Shown piece after piece: positions 37,694 to 52,604 of a stretch of DNA of 64,000 bases (within the stretch, counting starts at the first letter, position 1; each line of letters starts with the position of its first letter). Position numbers and translations under genes: made by a program. A model generated the notes under the pieces. It made no database searches. It was given only the letters and a program-made list of their open reading frames with translations, and was not told the DNA's origin. This stretch comes from Phytobacter palmae (GTDB taxonomy: Bacteria > Pseudomonadota > Gammaproteobacteria > Enterobacterales > Enterobacteriaceae): assembly GCA_900112785.1 (NCBI GenBank), contig FONB01000004.1, positions 248,488 through 312,487 on the forward strand, written 5' to 3'.

Positions 37694-37750
37694 CCCGGAT
37701 GCGGTGCGGTCTGATACTCTGACCCTGACCCTCTCCCACAGGGGAGGGAG
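37694..37750. repeat. Composite REP/CCCTCTCCC repeat between gntU and yhgN
   Basis: CCCGGATGCGGTGCGG is a partial REP head. It runs into TCTGATACTCTGACCCTGAC and the hairpin CCCTCTCCCACAGGGGAGGG. The reverse complement matches the right half of the ERIC-like element at 17,333-17,376, so this is one dispersed family. Confidence 0.55.
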
Positions 37751-37758
37751 CAAACACT

Positions 37759-37785
37759 AAAAAAGGCAACTTACGTTGCCTTTTT
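37759..37785. terminator. Bidirectional terminator gntU / yhgN
   Basis: AAAAAGGCAAC-TTAC-GTTGCCTTTTT has a good stem with A and T runs on both sides, between two convergent genes. Confidence 0.88.
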
Positions 37786-37797
37786 GCTTTTACGTTG

Positions 37798-38391
37798 TTA
37801 ACCCTTCATCCACAAGCGGATGCCGTCCAGGAACATCTGGGTTGCGAGCATTACCAGTACCAGCCCCATTAAACGCTCAAGCGCGTTCACCCCTTTTTCC
37901 CCGAGCAGGCGCAGGAACAGCGATGATTGCAGCAATATCGCCACGGTACCGCCCCAGGCAATCAACAGCGCAATCACCAGATGGCCCATTTGATTCGGGT
38001 ACTGGTGTGAAAGCAGCATCAGGGTGGCAAGCAGTGTCGGTCCGGCTACCAACGGAACGGCAAGCGGCACAATAAAAGGTTCTTCACCTGCGGGCAGACC
38101 CATACTGCTGCCGGACTCGCTCGGGAAAATCATCTTAATGGCAATCAGGAACAGGATGATGCCGCCCGAAATCGACACGGTTTCGGCTCGCAGGTTGAGA
38201 AATGCCAGAATATTTTCGCCCGCGAAGAGGAAAACCAACATCAGCACCAGTGCGATGAGCAGCTCGCGAATCATGATTTTCCGGCGGCGCTTCGGCTCAG
38301 TGTGCCGGAGCACTGACATAAAAATCGGCAGGTTCCCGAGAGGGTCCATAATCAGGATCAACAACACTGCCACCGAAATGATTTCGCTCAT
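37798..38391 (-). CDS. yhgN: MarC-family membrane protein YhgN
   Basis: This 197-residue protein of the MarC family has six membrane spans (ILIMDPLGNLPIFMSVL; VSISGGIILFLIAIKMIF; PLAVPLVAGPTLLATLML). The function is not firmly known. ATG 38391 gives the E. coli start (MSEIISV). It is divergent from asd. Confidence 0.92.
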   Translation of the reverse strand: MSEIISVAVLLILIMDPLGNLPIFMSVLRHTEPKRRRKIMIRELLIALVLMLVFLFAGENILAFLNLRAETVSISGGIILFLIAIKMIFPSESGSSMGLPAGEEPFIVPLAVPLVAGPTLLATLMLLSHQYPNQMGHLVIALLIAWGGTVAILLQSSLFLRLLGEKGVNALERLMGLVLVMLATQMFLDGIRLWMKG

Positions 38392-38553
38392 TATCAATTA
38401 CCCATATTGCCGCTGATAAGCGGTATTTCTGATGGCTTGCCCATCATTGATTAATTTCACTTGCGACTTTGCGTGCATTTTGTAAGGTGGACTATTAGCG
38501 CCAGTTGGATACTGGCTCGCACTAACAGCACACACCTTCGCAGGAAATACGCT

Positions 38554-39660
38554 ATGAAAAATGTTGGTTTTATCGGTTGGCGCGGAATGGTCGGCTCCGT
38601 ACTCATGCAACGCATGGTAGAAGAGCGCGACTTCGACGCCATTCGCCCGGTCTTCTTTTCTACTTCCCAGCTTGGTCAGACAGCCCCGACGTTCGGCGGT
38701 AAGTCTACCGGCACGTTGCAGGATGCATTCGATCTGGAAGCACTGAAGGCCCTCGACATCATTGTCACCTGCCAGGGCGGCGATTATACCAACGAAATTT
38801 ATCCAAAGCTTCGTGAAAGCGGCTGGCAGGGTTACTGGATCGATGCTGCCTCTTCCCTGCGTATGAAAGATGACGCCATCATCATTCTTGACCCGGTCAA
38901 CCAGGCGGTCATTACCGACGGCCTGAACAAAGGCATTAAAACCTTTGTTGGCGGTAACTGTACTGTCAGCCTGATGCTGATGTCCCTGGGGGGTCTGTTT
39001 GCCAACGATCTGGTGGAATGGGTCTCTGTGGCTACTTATCAGGCGGCTTCTGGCGGTGGTGCGCGTCATATGCGTGAACTGCTGACGCAAATGGGACAAC
39101 TTCATGGCCACGTGGCTGCTGAGCTCGCAGATCCGGCATCTGCCATCCTCGATATTGAACGCAAAGTCACCCATCTTTCCCGTAGCGGCGAACTGCCTGT
39201 CGACAACTTCGGTGTGCCGCTGGCTGGCAGTCTGATTCCATGGATCGACAAACAGCTGGATAACGGCCAAAGCCGTGAAGAGTGGAAAGGCCAGGCTGAA
39301 ACCAACAAAATTCTCGGCACTAGCACCACTATTCCTGTTGATGGTTTGTGTGTTCGCGTTGGCGCACTGCGCTGCCACAGTCAGGCATTTACCATTAAAT
39401 TGAAAAAAGATGTGTCTATCCCGACCATCGAAGAGCTGCTGGCGGCTCATAACCCATGGGCGAAAGTGGTGCCAAACGATCGTGAAATCACCATGCGCGA
39501 ACTGACGCCGGCTGCCGTAACAGGCACGCTGACCACCCCTGTAGGGCGTCTGCGTAAGCTGAATATGGGATCGGATTTCCTCTCTGCATTTACCGTAGGG
39601 GACCAGCTCCTGTGGGGCGCAGCGGAGCCGCTACGTCGCATATTACGCCAGCTTGCATAA
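38554..39660 (+). CDS. asd: Aspartate-semialdehyde dehydrogenase
   Basis: This 368-residue enzyme reduces aspartyl phosphate to aspartate semialdehyde, the branch compound for lysine, diaminopimelate, threonine and methionine. NADP-binding [16 protein letters not shown] is at the N-terminus. The catalytic cysteine is in [17 protein letters not shown]. The start MKNVGF at 38554 matches E. coli; the longer frame to 38461 is not used. A terminator follows before the glycogen operon. Confidence 0.97.
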   Translation: MKNVGFIGWRGMVGSVLMQRMVEERDFDAIRPVFFSTSQLGQTAPTFGGKSTGTLQDAFDLEALKALDIIVTCQGGDYTNEIYPKLRESGWQGYWIDAASSLRMKDDAIIILDPVNQAVITDGLNKGIKTFVGGNCTVSLMLMSLGGLFANDLVEWVSVATYQAASGGGARHMRELLTQMGQLHGHVAAELADPASAILDIERKVTHLSRSGELPVDNFGVPLAGSLIPWIDKQLDNGQSREEWKGQAETNKILGTSTTIPVDGLCVRVGALRCHSQAFTIKLKKDVSIPTIEELLAAHNPWAKVVPNDREITMRELTPAAVTGTLTTPVGRLRKLNMGSDFLSAFTVGDQLLWGAAEPLRRILRQLA

Positions 39661-39673
39661 GCTGAATTTGTTT

Positions 39674-39701
39674 AAAAAGGGGTGCTTGTCACCCCTTTTT
39701 T
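39674..39701 (+). terminator. asd terminator
   Basis: AAAAAGGGGT ... ACCCCTTTTTT, 14 bp after asd. The 221 bp from here to glgB hold no gene that I can support and should carry the glg promoter. Confidence 0.88.
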
Positions 39702-39922
39702 GTGCGTATTAACGGAGTGTACGCAGATGGCGATATTTTTCTCGGGGGTAAGATAAAGCGTTGGCTATGCTTTAAGTGGGGTGTTCACGCATTCTGCCTG
39801 AAGGTGGGACGGAGCAGAGAGGATGCACATTATGTGTTGCGCCGTTCAGGTCAAAAAAAATGTCACAGCTGGGCGTATAACCTTGCCGGGAAAGGTGTGA
39901 CATAGATAACAAGGATTATACC

Positions 39923-42106
39923 ATGTCTGTTTTTGTAGATAGAGACGTGATTAATGCGCTAATTGAAGGCCATTTCGCAGACCCCTTTTCCGTACTCGGC
40001 ATGCACCAGACGGAAGCCGGGCTGGAAGTCCGCGCATTATTACCTGACGCGACCGAGGTCTGGGTCATTGAACCCAAAACCGGGCGAAAAGTAGGCAATC
40101 TGGATTGCCTTGATTCACGTGGTTTCTTTAGTGGCGTGCTGCCACGACGCAAAAACCCCTTTCGCTACCAGTTAGCCGTTATCTGGCATGGGCAGCAGAA
40201 CCTTATCGACGATCCTTACCGCTTTGGTCCATTGATTCAGGACATGGACGCATGGCTGCTTTCCGAAGGCACCCACCTGAGGCCTTACGAAACGCTGGGC
40301 GCGCATGCAGATACTATGGACGGTGTGACCGGGACCCGTTTCTCTGTCTGGGCGCCAAATGCCCGCCGTGTGTCCGTGGTCGGGCAATTTAACTACTGGG
40401 ATGGCCGTCGCCATCCGATGCGCCTGCGCCGTGAAAGCGGTATATGGGAACTTTTCATTCCGGGTGCGCACAACGGCCAGCTCTATAAGTTTGAGATGAT
40501 TGATGCGAACGGTAAGCTGCGGATCAAATCTGATCCTTACGCTTTTGAAGCGCAGATGCGCCCGGAAACGGCATCAATGATTTGCGACCTGCCGGAAAAG
40601 ATAGAGCAGACGCAAGAGCGTAAAAAGGCCAACGAATTTGATGCGCCTGTCTCTATTTACGAAGTACATCTGGGTTCATGGCGTCGCCACACGGACAATA
40701 ATTTCTGGCTCAGCTACCGTGAGCTGGCGGACCAACTTGTGCCGTATGCAAAATGGATGGGGTTCACCCATCTGGAGCTGCTGCCCATTAATGAGCATCC
40801 GTTTGATGGAAGCTGGGGCTATCAGCCGACGGGCCTTTATGCCCCGACGCGCCGTTTTGGCACCCGTGATGACTTTATCTATTTTATCAAAGCGGCTCAT
40901 GCTGCCGGGTTGAATGTCATTCTGGACTGGGTGCCTGGCCATTTTCCGTCCGATGACTTTGGTCTGGCCGAATTTGACGGGACCGCGCTCTATGAACACA
41001 GCGATCCGCGTGAAGGTTACCATCAGGACTGGAATACCCTGATTTATAACTATGGTCGCCGCGAAGTCAGCAACTATCTGGTGGGTAATGCGCTCTACTG
41101 GGTTGAGCGTTTTGGTATTGATGCACTGCGCGTGGACGCGGTTGCCTCCATGATTTACCGCGATTACAGCCGTAAACAAGGTGAATGGATCCCCAATGAA
41201 TTTGGTGGTCGGGAAAACCTCGAAGCCATCGAATTTTTGCGCAGCACCAACCGTATCCTCGGCGAGCAGGTTCCTGGCGCGGTGAGTATGGCGGAAGAGT
41301 CCACTGACTTTGCCGGCGTCTCGCGTCCGCCATCGCTGGGCGGCCTGGGCTTCTGGTACAAGTGGAATCTCGGCTGGATGCACGACACGCTGGATTACAT
41401 GAAGCTCGATCCGATCTATCGCAAACACCACCACGACAAACTTACCTTTGGCATGCTCTACAACTACACGGAAAATTTCGTGTTGCCGCTGTCCCATGAC
41501 GAAGTGGTGCATGGCAAGAAATCCATTCTTGATCGTATGCCCGGCGATGCGTGGCAGAAGTTTGCCAACCTGCGTGCTTACTACGCCTGGATGTGGGCTT
41601 TCCCCGGTAAAAAACTGCTGTTTATGGGTAACGAGTTTGCGCAGGGGCGCGAGTGGAACCATGACAGCAGCCTCGACTGGCATCTGCTTGAAGGGGGCGA
41701 TAACTGGCACCATGGCGTACAGCGTCTGGTACGGGATATGAACCACGTCTATCGTCATCACAAAGCGTTGCATGAACTGGACTTTGACCCGTATGGCTTT
41801 GAATGGCTGGTGGTGGATGACCATGAAAACTCGGTGTTTGTCTTTGTCCGTCGCGATAAAGCCGGGAATGAAATCATTGTTGTCAGCAATTTCACCCCAG
41901 TACCGCGCCATAACTACCGCTTTGGTATCAACCAGCCGGGACGCTGGCGTGAAGAGCTGAATACGGATTCTATGCACTATCACGGCAGCAATACCGGCAA
42001 TGGCGGTGGCGTGCACAGTGATGAAATCCCGATGAACGGCAGGCCACAATCTCTCTCTGTGACGATCCCGCCGCTGGCAACCGTCTGGTTTGTGCGGGAG
42101 GGGTGA
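39923..42106 (+). CDS. glgB: 1,4-alpha-glucan branching enzyme GlgB
   Basis: This 727-residue GH13 enzyme creates alpha-1,6 branches in glycogen. An N-terminal carbohydrate-binding module, then CBM48 ([20 protein letters not shown]), the catalytic barrel and a C-terminal all-beta domain can be traced. Catalytic residues lie in [10 protein letters not shown] (Asp nucleophile) and MAEESTDF (Glu acid); [10 protein letters not shown] is the third conserved motif. It is the first gene of glgBXCAP and its stop codon touches the glgX start. Confidence 0.97.
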   Translation: MSVFVDRDVINALIEGHFADPFSVLGMHQTEAGLEVRALLPDATEVWVIEPKTGRKVGNLDCLDSRGFFSGVLPRRKNPFRYQLAVIWHGQQNLIDDPYRFGPLIQDMDAWLLSEGTHLRPYETLGAHADTMDGVTGTRFSVWAPNARRVSVVGQFNYWDGRRHPMRLRRESGIWELFIPGAHNGQLYKFEMIDANGKLRIKSDPYAFEAQMRPETASMICDLPEKIEQTQERKKANEFDAPVSIYEVHLGSWRRHTDNNFWLSYRELADQLVPYAKWMGFTHLELLPINEHPFDGSWGYQPTGLYAPTRRFGTRDDFIYFIKAAHAAGLNVILDWVPGHFPSDDFGLAEFDGTALYEHSDPREGYHQDWNTLIYNYGRREVSNYLVGNALYWVERFGIDALRVDAVASMIYRDYSRKQGEWIPNEFGGRENLEAIEFLRSTNRILGEQVPGAVSMAEESTDFAGVSRPPSLGGLGFWYKWNLGWMHDTLDYMKLDPIYRKHHHDKLTFGMLYNYTENFVLPLSHDEVVHGKKSILDRMPGDAWQKFANLRAYYAWMWAFPGKKLLFMGNEFAQGREWNHDSSLDWHLLEGGDNWHHGVQRLVRDMNHVYRHHKALHELDFDPYGFEWLVVDDHENSVFVFVRRDKAGNEIIVVSNFTPVPRHNYRFGINQPGRWREELNTDSMHYHGSNTGNGGGVHSDEIPMNGRPQSLSVTIPPLATVWFVREG

Positions 42107-44082
42107 TGACCAGGCTGACAGCAGGCAACGCGACGCCACCTGGCGCCCATGTGCAGAAAAATGGCGTGAATTTCACGTTATTTTCGGCACATGCGGAGCG
42201 AGTGGAACTGTGCATTTTTGATGACGAAGGCAACGAACAACGTTTTGACTTACCCGCCCGTAGCGGCGATGTCTGGCATGGTTTCCTGGCGGATGCGCTG
42301 CCTGGTACGCGTTATGGCTATCGTGTACACGGTCCGTGGGAACCGGGGCAGGGGCATCGCTTTAACCCGGCGAAGTTACTTCTCGATCCCTGTGCGCGCC
42401 GTGTCGAAGGTGACGTTAAAGACAGCCCACTGTTGCACGGGGGCTATGACGCTCCTGATCCGCATGACAGCGCGGCAATTGCGCCGAAAAGCGTGGTCGT
42501 GGATGACACCTTTGACTGGGGAAATGATGCCTCGCCACGCACGCCATGGGGCAATACGGTCATCTATGAAGCCCATGTCAAAGGGCTGACCTGGCAGCAC
42601 CCGGATTTACCAGAAGAGATTCGCGGGACTTATAAAGCCCTTGGTCATCCGGTGATGATCAACTACTTCAAAACACTGGGTATCACCGCGCTGGAGCTAA
42701 TGCCAGTGGCTCATTTTATCAGCGAGCCGCGTCTGCAACGTCTGGGTTTAAGTAACTACTGGGGCTATAACCCGCTGGCGCTGTTTGCACTTGAGCCGCG
42801 TTATGCCACCTCTCCTGAATTAGCCATCAATGAGTTTCGTGATGCGGTTAAGTCCCTGCATCAAAACGGTATTGAGGTCATTCTCGATATCGTGCTGAAC
42901 CACAGTGCTGAAAGTGACCTGCATGGTCCGACGCTCTCCCTGCGCGGAATCGATAACCGTAGCTATTATTGGATCAGGGGCGACGGTGATTATGAAAACT
43001 GGACCGGGTGTGGAAACACGCTGAATTTGAGCAACCCGAGCGGTGTGGCGTATGCATATGCTTGCCTTAAATATTGGGTGGAAACGTTCCATATCGACGG
43101 TTTTCGCTTTGATTTGGCAACGATTATGGGGCGCACGCCGGGGTTCAGCCAACAGGCGCCCTTATTCGAGGCAATTAAAAACTGTCCGCTACTCTCACAG
43201 GTGAAGCTTATTGCAGAGCCGTGGGACATTGGCGAAGGCGGTTACCAGGTGGGTAATTTCCCGCCATTGTTTGCCGAATGGAATGATCATTTTCGTGACG
43301 CTGCCCGCCGCTTCTGGCTGGAGCAGTCACTCTCTCCCGGGGAATTTGCCGGGCGCTTTGCCGCATCCAGCGATATATTCCGTCGTGAAGGGCGTCTGCC
43401 CCATGCGTCGGTCAATCTGGTGACGGCGCATGACGGGTTCACATTGCGCGATTGTGTGAGTTTTAACCATAAGCATAACGAAGCGAATGGCGAGGAAAAT
43501 CGCGACGGTACTAACAATAACCATAGTAATAATCATGGTATAGAAGGGTTAAGTAGCAGTCTTGATGTGACAGAAAGGAGGCGAACAAGCGTCCATGCCC
43601 TGTTAACAACACTGCTACTGTCCCAGGGAACACCAATGCTGCTGGCCGGTGATGAGCATGGTCATAGCCAGCACGGTAATAACAACGCTTACTGTCAGGA
43701 CAACGCGTTGACCTGGCTTGACTGGCAACACGCTAACAGTGGGCTAATGGAATTTACCGCCGCGTTGATTCACCTTCGCCAGCGTATTCCCGCATTAACC
43801 CGGGATATATGGTGGGAAGAGGGCGATGGCAACGTGCGTTGGCTTAATACGGAAGCGCAGCCACTGAGTGTTGCGGAGTGGCAAAGCGGTGTCCGCCGCC
43901 TGCAAATTCTACTGTCCGATCGTGTACTACTGACGATTAACGGCACACATGAAGTCGCAGAGATTGCGCTACCAGAAGGGGAATGGCGTGCTATTCCTCC
44001 GTTTGCCGGTGAGGATAATCCGGTAGTGATGGCTGTCTGGCATGGGCCCGCGCACGGAGTGTGCGTCTTTGAAAGGTCATAA
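42106..44082 (+). CDS. glgX: Glycogen debranching enzyme GlgX
   Basis: This 658-residue GH13 isoamylase-type enzyme removes short maltotetraose branches left by GlgP. Motifs: [20 protein letters not shown] (nucleophile Asp), [12 protein letters not shown] (acid Glu) and [10 protein letters not shown]. The ATG at 42106 (MTRLTAG) overlaps the glgB TGA by one base. A GTG one codon upstream is in frame but not needed. The C-terminus is typical (GPAHGVCVF). Confidence 0.95.
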   Translation: MTRLTAGNATPPGAHVQKNGVNFTLFSAHAERVELCIFDDEGNEQRFDLPARSGDVWHGFLADALPGTRYGYRVHGPWEPGQGHRFNPAKLLLDPCARRVEGDVKDSPLLHGGYDAPDPHDSAAIAPKSVVVDDTFDWGNDASPRTPWGNTVIYEAHVKGLTWQHPDLPEEIRGTYKALGHPVMINYFKTLGITALELMPVAHFISEPRLQRLGLSNYWGYNPLALFALEPRYATSPELAINEFRDAVKSLHQNGIEVILDIVLNHSAESDLHGPTLSLRGIDNRSYYWIRGDGDYENWTGCGNTLNLSNPSGVAYAYACLKYWVETFHIDGFRFDLATIMGRTPGFSQQAPLFEAIKNCPLLSQVKLIAEPWDIGEGGYQVGNFPPLFAEWNDHFRDAARRFWLEQSLSPGEFAGRFAASSDIFRREGRLPHASVNLVTAHDGFTLRDCVSFNHKHNEANGEENRDGTNNNHSNNHGIEGLSSSLDVTERRRTSVHALLTTLLLSQGTPMLLAGDEHGHSQHGNNNAYCQDNALTWLDWQHANSGLMEFTAALIHLRQRIPALTRDIWWEEGDGNVRWLNTEAQPLSVAEWQSGVRRLQILLSDRVLLTINGTHEVAEIALPEGEWRAIPPFAGEDNPVVMAVWHGPAHGVCVFERS

Positions 44083-44096
44083 AAAAGGAGTTAGTC

Positions 44097-45383
44097 ATGG
44101 TTAGATTAGATAAGAACGATCCCTTAATGTTAGCGCGCCAGCTGCCATTAAAATCTGTAGCCCTGATACTTGCGGGAGGGCGCGGGACCCGCCTTAAAGA
44201 TTTGACAAAAAAACGCGCCAAACCCGCGGTTCACTTCGGCGGTAAGTTCCGTATTATCGATTTCGCATTATCCAACTGCATTAACTCCGGTATTCGTCGT
44301 ATTGGTGTGATTACGCAGTATCAATCCCACACGCTGGTGCAGCATATTCAGCGTGGCTGGTCCTTCTTCAACGAAGAGATGAACGAATTTGTTGATCTCC
44401 TGCCTGCTCAGCAGCGTGTGCATGGCGAGAGCTGGTATCGCGGCACCGCTGATGCGGTTACGCAGAACCTCGACATCATTCGCCGCTATGGCGCGGAGTA
44501 CATCGTCATTCTGGCCGGTGACCATATCTATAAGCAGGACTATTCACGCATGCTTATAGATCATGTCGAAAAAGGTGCGCGTTGCACCGTGGCTTGTCTG
44601 CCGGTGCCCATTGAAGAGGCAAGTGCGTTTGGCGTAATGGCTGTGGATGAAAACGACAAAGTTATCGAGTTTGTCGAAAAACCCGCCAACCCGCCTTCAA
44701 TGCCGAATGACAGCACAAAATCGCTCGCCAGTATGGGGATTTATGTTTTCGATGCTGAGTACCTTTATGAGTTGCTCGAAGAAGACGACAAGAATGAAAA
44801 TTCCAGTCACGATTTCGGCAAAGATATCATCCCGCTGATAACCAAGTCTGGCATGGCTTATGCACATCCCTTCCCACTGTCCTGTGTGCATTCGGACCCT
44901 GAATCAGAACCCTACTGGCGTGACGTAGGAACCCTTGAAGCGTACTGGAAAGCAAACCTCGATCTCGCATCAGTTGTGCCTGAACTGGACATGTATGACC
45001 GTAACTGGCCAATACGTACCTATAATGAATCTTTACCACCGGCGAAATTTGTTCAGGACAGATCGGGAAGTCACGGTATGACCCTGAATTCACTGGTTTC
45101 CGGTGGATGTGTAATATCCGGATCGGTAGTGGTGCAATCGGTATTGTTCTCACGGGTGCGTGTGAATTCGTTCTGCAATATCGACTCTGCTGTTCTTTTA
45201 CCGGAGGTCTGGGTCGGACGCTCCTGTCGCTTGCGGCGTTGCGTTATTGACCGGGCCTGTGTCATCCCGGAAGGGACGATCATTGGTGAAAACGCAGAAG
45301 AGGATGCTCGCCGGTTCTACCGCTCCGAAGAGGGCATCGTACTGGTGACGCGCGAAATGCTGCGCAAGTTGCAACAAGAGTAA
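44097..45383 (+). CDS. glgC: Glucose-1-phosphate adenylyltransferase GlgC
   Basis: This 428-residue enzyme (E. coli 431) makes ADP-glucose, the committed step of glycogen synthesis, and is controlled by fructose-1,6-bisphosphate and AMP. The N-terminal nucleotidyltransferase has [35 protein letters not shown] and FVEKP are present. The C-terminal left-handed beta helix includes [13 protein letters not shown]. The C-terminus ends LRKLQQE and is a few residues shorter than in E. coli. AAGGAG precedes the ATG. Confidence 0.96.
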   Translation: MVRLDKNDPLMLARQLPLKSVALILAGGRGTRLKDLTKKRAKPAVHFGGKFRIIDFALSNCINSGIRRIGVITQYQSHTLVQHIQRGWSFFNEEMNEFVDLLPAQQRVHGESWYRGTADAVTQNLDIIRRYGAEYIVILAGDHIYKQDYSRMLIDHVEKGARCTVACLPVPIEEASAFGVMAVDENDKVIEFVEKPANPPSMPNDSTKSLASMGIYVFDAEYLYELLEEDDKNENSSHDFGKDIIPLITKSGMAYAHPFPLSCVHSDPESEPYWRDVGTLEAYWKANLDLASVVPELDMYDRNWPIRTYNESLPPAKFVQDRSGSHGMTLNSLVSGGCVISGSVVVQSVLFSRVRVNSFCNIDSAVLLPEVWVGRSCRLRRCVIDRACVIPEGTIIGENAEEDARRFYRSEEGIVLVTREMLRKLQQE

Positions 45384-45401
45384 CAGCATCGAGATAACCT
45401 T

Positions 45402-45461
45402 GCGCGGAAGGGGTCCGCGCGCTGTTTTTCCCGCTAACGTCCGCTAAATGTTAGCGGTTTT
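45402..45461 (+). promoter_or_regulatory. Two terminator-like hairpins between glgC and glgA
   Basis: Hairpin 1: GCGCGGA-AGGGG-TCCGCGC (45402-45420), then GCTGTTTTT. Hairpin 2: CCGCTAAC ... GTTAGCGG (45431-45457), then TTTT. CCGCTAA occurs twice (45431 and 45441), so two pairings with the single TTAGCGG are possible. The glgA start is 18 nt after the second stem. They may lower transcription into glgAP or mark an RNA processing point. Confidence 0.6.
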
Positions 45462-45474
45462 GACAGGAGCGATA

Positions 45475-49375
<3,901 letters not shown>

Positions 49376-49404
49376 GTCATCATGGTTTTCAACACCAAAA
49401 CCTC

Positions 49405-49429
49405 ACGGAGCCTCAGGGCTCCGTTTTTT
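49405..49429 (+). terminator. glg operon terminator
   Basis: ACGGAGCC-TCAG-GGCTCCGT followed by T6, 29 bp after glgP. Confidence 0.9.
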
Positions 49430-49581
49430 CAGTATATAAAAAGAGACGGGCCACTCTGTAATGGGTCGATAAATAAGGCTGAGCCAGAGGCGGGTAGTGG
49501 TGAAGATGGTTTAAATCAGGTTTAGTACTATTTCGTCGTGAACCCATGCTGTAGCTGCAAAGGCCGGCAAAATAGCACCAT

Positions 49582-49615
49582 AAAAAACCCGCTGCGCATG
49601 CGTCAGCGGGTTTTT
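49582..49615. terminator. glpD terminator
   Basis: AAAAAACCCGCTG ... CAGCGGGTTTTT is a strong stem with A/T tails on both sides, 5 bp beyond the glpD stop codon. The 150 bp between this and the glg terminator show no gene; E. coli has the yzgL pseudogene in this place. Confidence 0.88.
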
Positions 49616-49620
49616 CATCA

Positions 49621-51126
49621 TTAAGAAGCCAGCGACAGTTCCGCTTTGCTGTGGCGTGTCAGCCACTGGGCCACGCGGGACTGCTCGTCGGCACTGAGCC
49701 ACATGCCCAGTTTGGTTCGACGCCAGATAGCATCGTCCAGACGGCGCACCCACTCATGTTCAACCAGGTAACGCAGTTCGGCTTCATAAAGTTCATGGCC
49801 GAAGTGTTCGCCCAGGTCTTCAATTGAGCCTGCCTGACCCAGAATCAGCTCACTATTGCTGCCATAGGTTCGGGCGTAATGGCGAGCCAGCGATTCGGTA
49901 ATGAACGGGTAACGGCGACGCAGTTTCGCGGCGTAATCATCGCGATCGCCCGCCAGTTCACCGCCGGGTAATACACAGTTTTTGGTCCATGCCGGGCCGA
50001 TACCTTCATAGTAGGAGGCCAGTTTTTCCATCGCATGTTCAGCCAGCTTGCGGTAGGTTGTGAGCTTGCCGCCAAATACGGAAAGCAGCGGCGCTTTACC
50101 GTCCTGATCGTGAATATCCAGCGTGTAGTCGCGGGTGATGGCCTGTGGAGAATCTGACTCATCGTCGCACAACGGACGCACACCGGAGTAAGTCCAGACA
50201 ATATCATTGCGCGTCAACTGCTTTTTAAAGTGCGCGTTATATACCTTCAACAGGTAATTCACTTCACTCTCTTCAATTTCGACGTTTTTCGGGTCGCCTT
50301 TATATTCCACGTCGGTGGTGCCGATGATAGAAAATTCATCCATCCACGGAATCACAAAAACGATACGCTTATCTTCGTTTTGCAGAATATAAGCCTGCTT
50401 TTGCGAATGCACGCGCGGCACCACGATATGGCTGCCTTTGATCAGGCGAATACCGTACGGAGAAGGCAAATGCATTCCGTCATCAAAGAACTGTTTAACC
50501 CATGGGCCGGTTGCATTGACCAGACCGCGTGCTTGCCAGCTAAATTTTTCCCCGGTGTCGATATCTTCTGCTTCAACAATCCACAGACCGTTTTCACGTT
50601 TTGCTGAGATGGCTCGGGTGCGGGTGCGCACTTCGCCGCCTTTTTTGACAACCATCTGTGCATTCGCCAGTACCAGACGCGCATCATCGACCCAGCAGTC
50701 AGAATATTCGAAACCGCGCACGATTTCAGGTTTGAGGACCGATTCTGAGCCAAAACGCAAACTTTGCGATCCGGGTAAACTGGTGCGTTTCCCCAGATTA
50801 TCGTACATAAAAAGACCGATACGGATCATCCATGCCGGACGTAAGTGGGGCCGATGCGGCAGGCGGAAGCGCATCGGGAAGGCAATGTGCGGCGCCATTT
50901 TCAATAGTACTTCACGTTCGGCAAGCGCCTCGCTAACCAGACGAAATTCATAGTGTTCAAGGTAGCGCAGGCCACCATGAATCAATTTTGAGCTGGCGCT
51001 GGAGGTTGCGCAAGCTAAGTCCTGTGCTTCAAGCATCAGCACGGATAAACCTCGCCCGGCGGCGTCTGCCGCGATACCGGCACCGTTGATGCCCCCGCCA
51101 ATAACGATCAGATCTTTGGTTTCCAT
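49621..51126 (-). CDS. glpD: Aerobic glycerol-3-phosphate dehydrogenase GlpD
   Basis: This 501-residue FAD enzyme at the inner membrane oxidises glycerol-3-phosphate to DHAP and feeds ubiquinone. The dinucleotide motif VIGGGINGAGIAADAAGRG is at the N-terminus. SSKLIHGGLRYLE and the FGGKLTTYRKLAE segment are conserved. It is divergent from glpEGR, with a GlpR-type operator in the shared region. Confidence 0.97.
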   Translation of the reverse strand: METKDLIVIGGGINGAGIAADAAGRGLSVLMLEAQDLACATSSASSKLIHGGLRYLEHYEFRLVSEALAEREVLLKMAPHIAFPMRFRLPHRPHLRPAWMIRIGLFMYDNLGKRTSLPGSQSLRFGSESVLKPEIVRGFEYSDCWVDDARLVLANAQMVVKKGGEVRTRTRAISAKRENGLWIVEAEDIDTGEKFSWQARGLVNATGPWVKQFFDDGMHLPSPYGIRLIKGSHIVVPRVHSQKQAYILQNEDKRIVFVIPWMDEFSIIGTTDVEYKGDPKNVEIEESEVNYLLKVYNAHFKKQLTRNDIVWTYSGVRPLCDDESDSPQAITRDYTLDIHDQDGKAPLLSVFGGKLTTYRKLAEHAMEKLASYYEGIGPAWTKNCVLPGGELAGDRDDYAAKLRRRYPFITESLARHYARTYGSNSELILGQAGSIEDLGEHFGHELYEAELRYLVEHEWVRRLDDAIWRRTKLGMWLSADEQSRVAQWLTRHSKAELSLAS

Positions 51127-51158
51127 GCTCCCCTCACGCGCTTTCGTTAAAGCTCAAA

Positions 51159-51178
51159 AATGTTCGATATCGCTCATA
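51159..51178 (-). promoter_or_regulatory. GlpR-like operator in front of glpD
   Basis: AATGTTCGAT-ATCGCTCATA is an imperfect palindrome (7 of 10 pairs) and fits the GlpR half-site form ATGTTCGAT. It lies 33-52 bp before the glpD start. Other weaker sites may follow. Confidence 0.65.
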
Positions 51179-51223
51179 ATAGCAAAAGATCGCGCTTTTG
51201 GTAACATCAGAAAAACAATTTAG

Positions 51224-51239
51224 AGTGATATACATAACA
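51224..51239. promoter_or_regulatory. CRP-like site between glpD and glpE
   Basis: AGTGA-TATACA-TAACA matches TGTGA-N6-TCACA at 8 of 10 positions. CRP is known to activate glpD and glpE in E. coli. This is a pattern match only. Confidence 0.45.
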
Positions 51240-51367
51240 TAATGGTGTTTCTCCACCTGGAGGACGTACACTAAGCGGTAAACTTATGCTGCCTGCTTTT
51301 ATCGCCCTGTCGGGTGTGAAAGGAAGCAGGCGTACCACCTGCCATACATAAAAGAAAAGAGATCAGA

Positions 51368-51697
51368 ATGGATCATTTTGTCTGTATTAATGTTGAAGAG
51401 GCCCACCAGAAACTGCAGCTTAAGCAGGCGGTTCTGGTCGATATTCGTGACCCACAAAGCTATGCGATTGGCCACACGCCGGGCGCTTTTCATTTAACTA
51501 ACGACACGCTCGGTGCGTTTATGCGCGAAACCGACTTCGATACCCCGGTGATGGTGATGTGCTACCACGGCAATAGCAGTAAAGGTGCGGCGCAATACCT
51601 GCTCCAGCAAGGTTATGATGCGGTATTCAGCGTCGATGGTGGCTTTGATGCCTGGCACCGTCACTTTCCAGCGGAAGTCGAGCAGGGATCCCTTTAG
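51368..51697 (+). CDS. glpE: Thiosulfate sulfurtransferase GlpE
   Basis: This 109-residue single-domain rhodanese transfers sulfur from thiosulfate to cyanide or thioredoxin. The active-site loop is [10 protein letters not shown] with the catalytic cysteine. [15 protein letters not shown] is the CH2-type motif. It is the first gene of glpEGR; glpG begins 59 bp downstream. Confidence 0.95.
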   Translation: MDHFVCINVEEAHQKLQLKQAVLVDIRDPQSYAIGHTPGAFHLTNDTLGAFMRETDFDTPVMVMCYHGNSSKGAAQYLLQQGYDAVFSVDGGFDAWHRHFPAEVEQGSL

Positions 51698-51756
51698 AGA
51701 GGGATGAATCTGCCGCTATACTGTGCTCTTTTCCAGAGACAAAGCGACCGCCAGCC

Positions 51757-52587
51757 ATGTTGATGATTACATCATTTACCAACCCGCGCGTCGCCCAGGC
51801 GTTTGTCGATTACATGCAAACCCAGGGCGTCATTCTTACCATTCAACATCACTCGCATAGCGATATCTGGCTGGCAGACGAGAGCCAGGCTGAGCGTGTG
51901 AAAGCTGAACTGGCGCGTTTCCTGGAAAATCCTACCGATCCGCGTTATCTCGCCGCAAGCTGGCAATCCGGAGAAACAGGCAGCGGTTTACGGTACCGTG
52001 GATTTCCTCTGCGCGCGGCGCTGAGTGAACGCGGGGGGCCGATTACCGTCTCTGTCTTCGCCGCTTGCGTGCTGGTTTATATCCTGATGAGTATGTATGG
52101 CGATCAGGCCATTATGGTCTGGCTTGCCTGGCCCTACGATGCCTCGGTGCAATTTGAAGCCTGGCGCTACTTTAGCCATGCGCTAATGCACTTTTCGCTG
52201 GTTCATATCATCTTTAACCTGTTCTGGTGGTGGTATCTTGGCGGAGCAGTTGAAAAACGTCTGGGAAGCGGCAAGCTGGTGGTAATCACGCTTATAAGCG
52301 CATTACTGAGCGGCTTTTTACAGTACAAACTGGCGGGACCGTGGTTTGGTGGTCTGTCAGGTGTGGTCTATGCACTGATTGGTTATGTGTGGCTACGCGG
52401 TGAGCGAGACCCGGCACGCCCGGTCTGGCTGCCTCGTGGACTGGTTATTTTTACGGTCGTGTTACTGGTTGCTGACTGGTTTGGCATCTCAGCAGTGGAT
52501 ACGGCTATCGGCGCCCACACCGGCGGGCTGGTGATTGGCCTTGCAATGGCGCTGGTAGATACATTGAATGCGCGAAAACGAACATAA
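51757..52587 (+). CDS. glpG: Rhomboid intramembrane protease GlpG
   Basis: This 276-residue rhomboid protease cleaves membrane proteins within or near their membrane spans. The N-terminal cytosolic domain is followed by six spans. The catalytic serine is in GLSGVVYAL and the histidine in [24 protein letters not shown] holds the oxyanion His and Asn. All key residues are present and the length equals E. coli. The first membrane loop differs more ([17 protein letters not shown]). Confidence 0.96.
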   Translation: MLMITSFTNPRVAQAFVDYMQTQGVILTIQHHSHSDIWLADESQAERVKAELARFLENPTDPRYLAASWQSGETGSGLRYRGFPLRAALSERGGPITVSVFAACVLVYILMSMYGDQAIMVWLAWPYDASVQFEAWRYFSHALMHFSLVHIIFNLFWWWYLGGAVEKRLGSGKLVVITLISALLSGFLQYKLAGPWFGGLSGVVYALIGYVWLRGERDPARPVWLPRGLVIFTVVLLVADWFGISAVDTAIGAHTGGLVIGLAMALVDTLNARKRT

Positions 52588-52604
52588 TTATCCAGAGACA
52601 TTTC

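Noticed and set aside
38398-39450. A 350-codon minus-strand frame across asd
   Set aside because: Antisense to asd, with no motif and no start context.
40676-42139. A 487-codon open frame on the minus strand across glgB
   Set aside because: It is antisense to a strongly conserved gene, has no ribosome site or family motifs, and its composition (many His, Ile, Val) is that of a reversed GC-rich coding frame.
49431-49580. Remnant of yzgL between glgP and glpD
   Set aside because: E. coli has this pseudogene here, but I could not read any matching frame in the 150 bp available.
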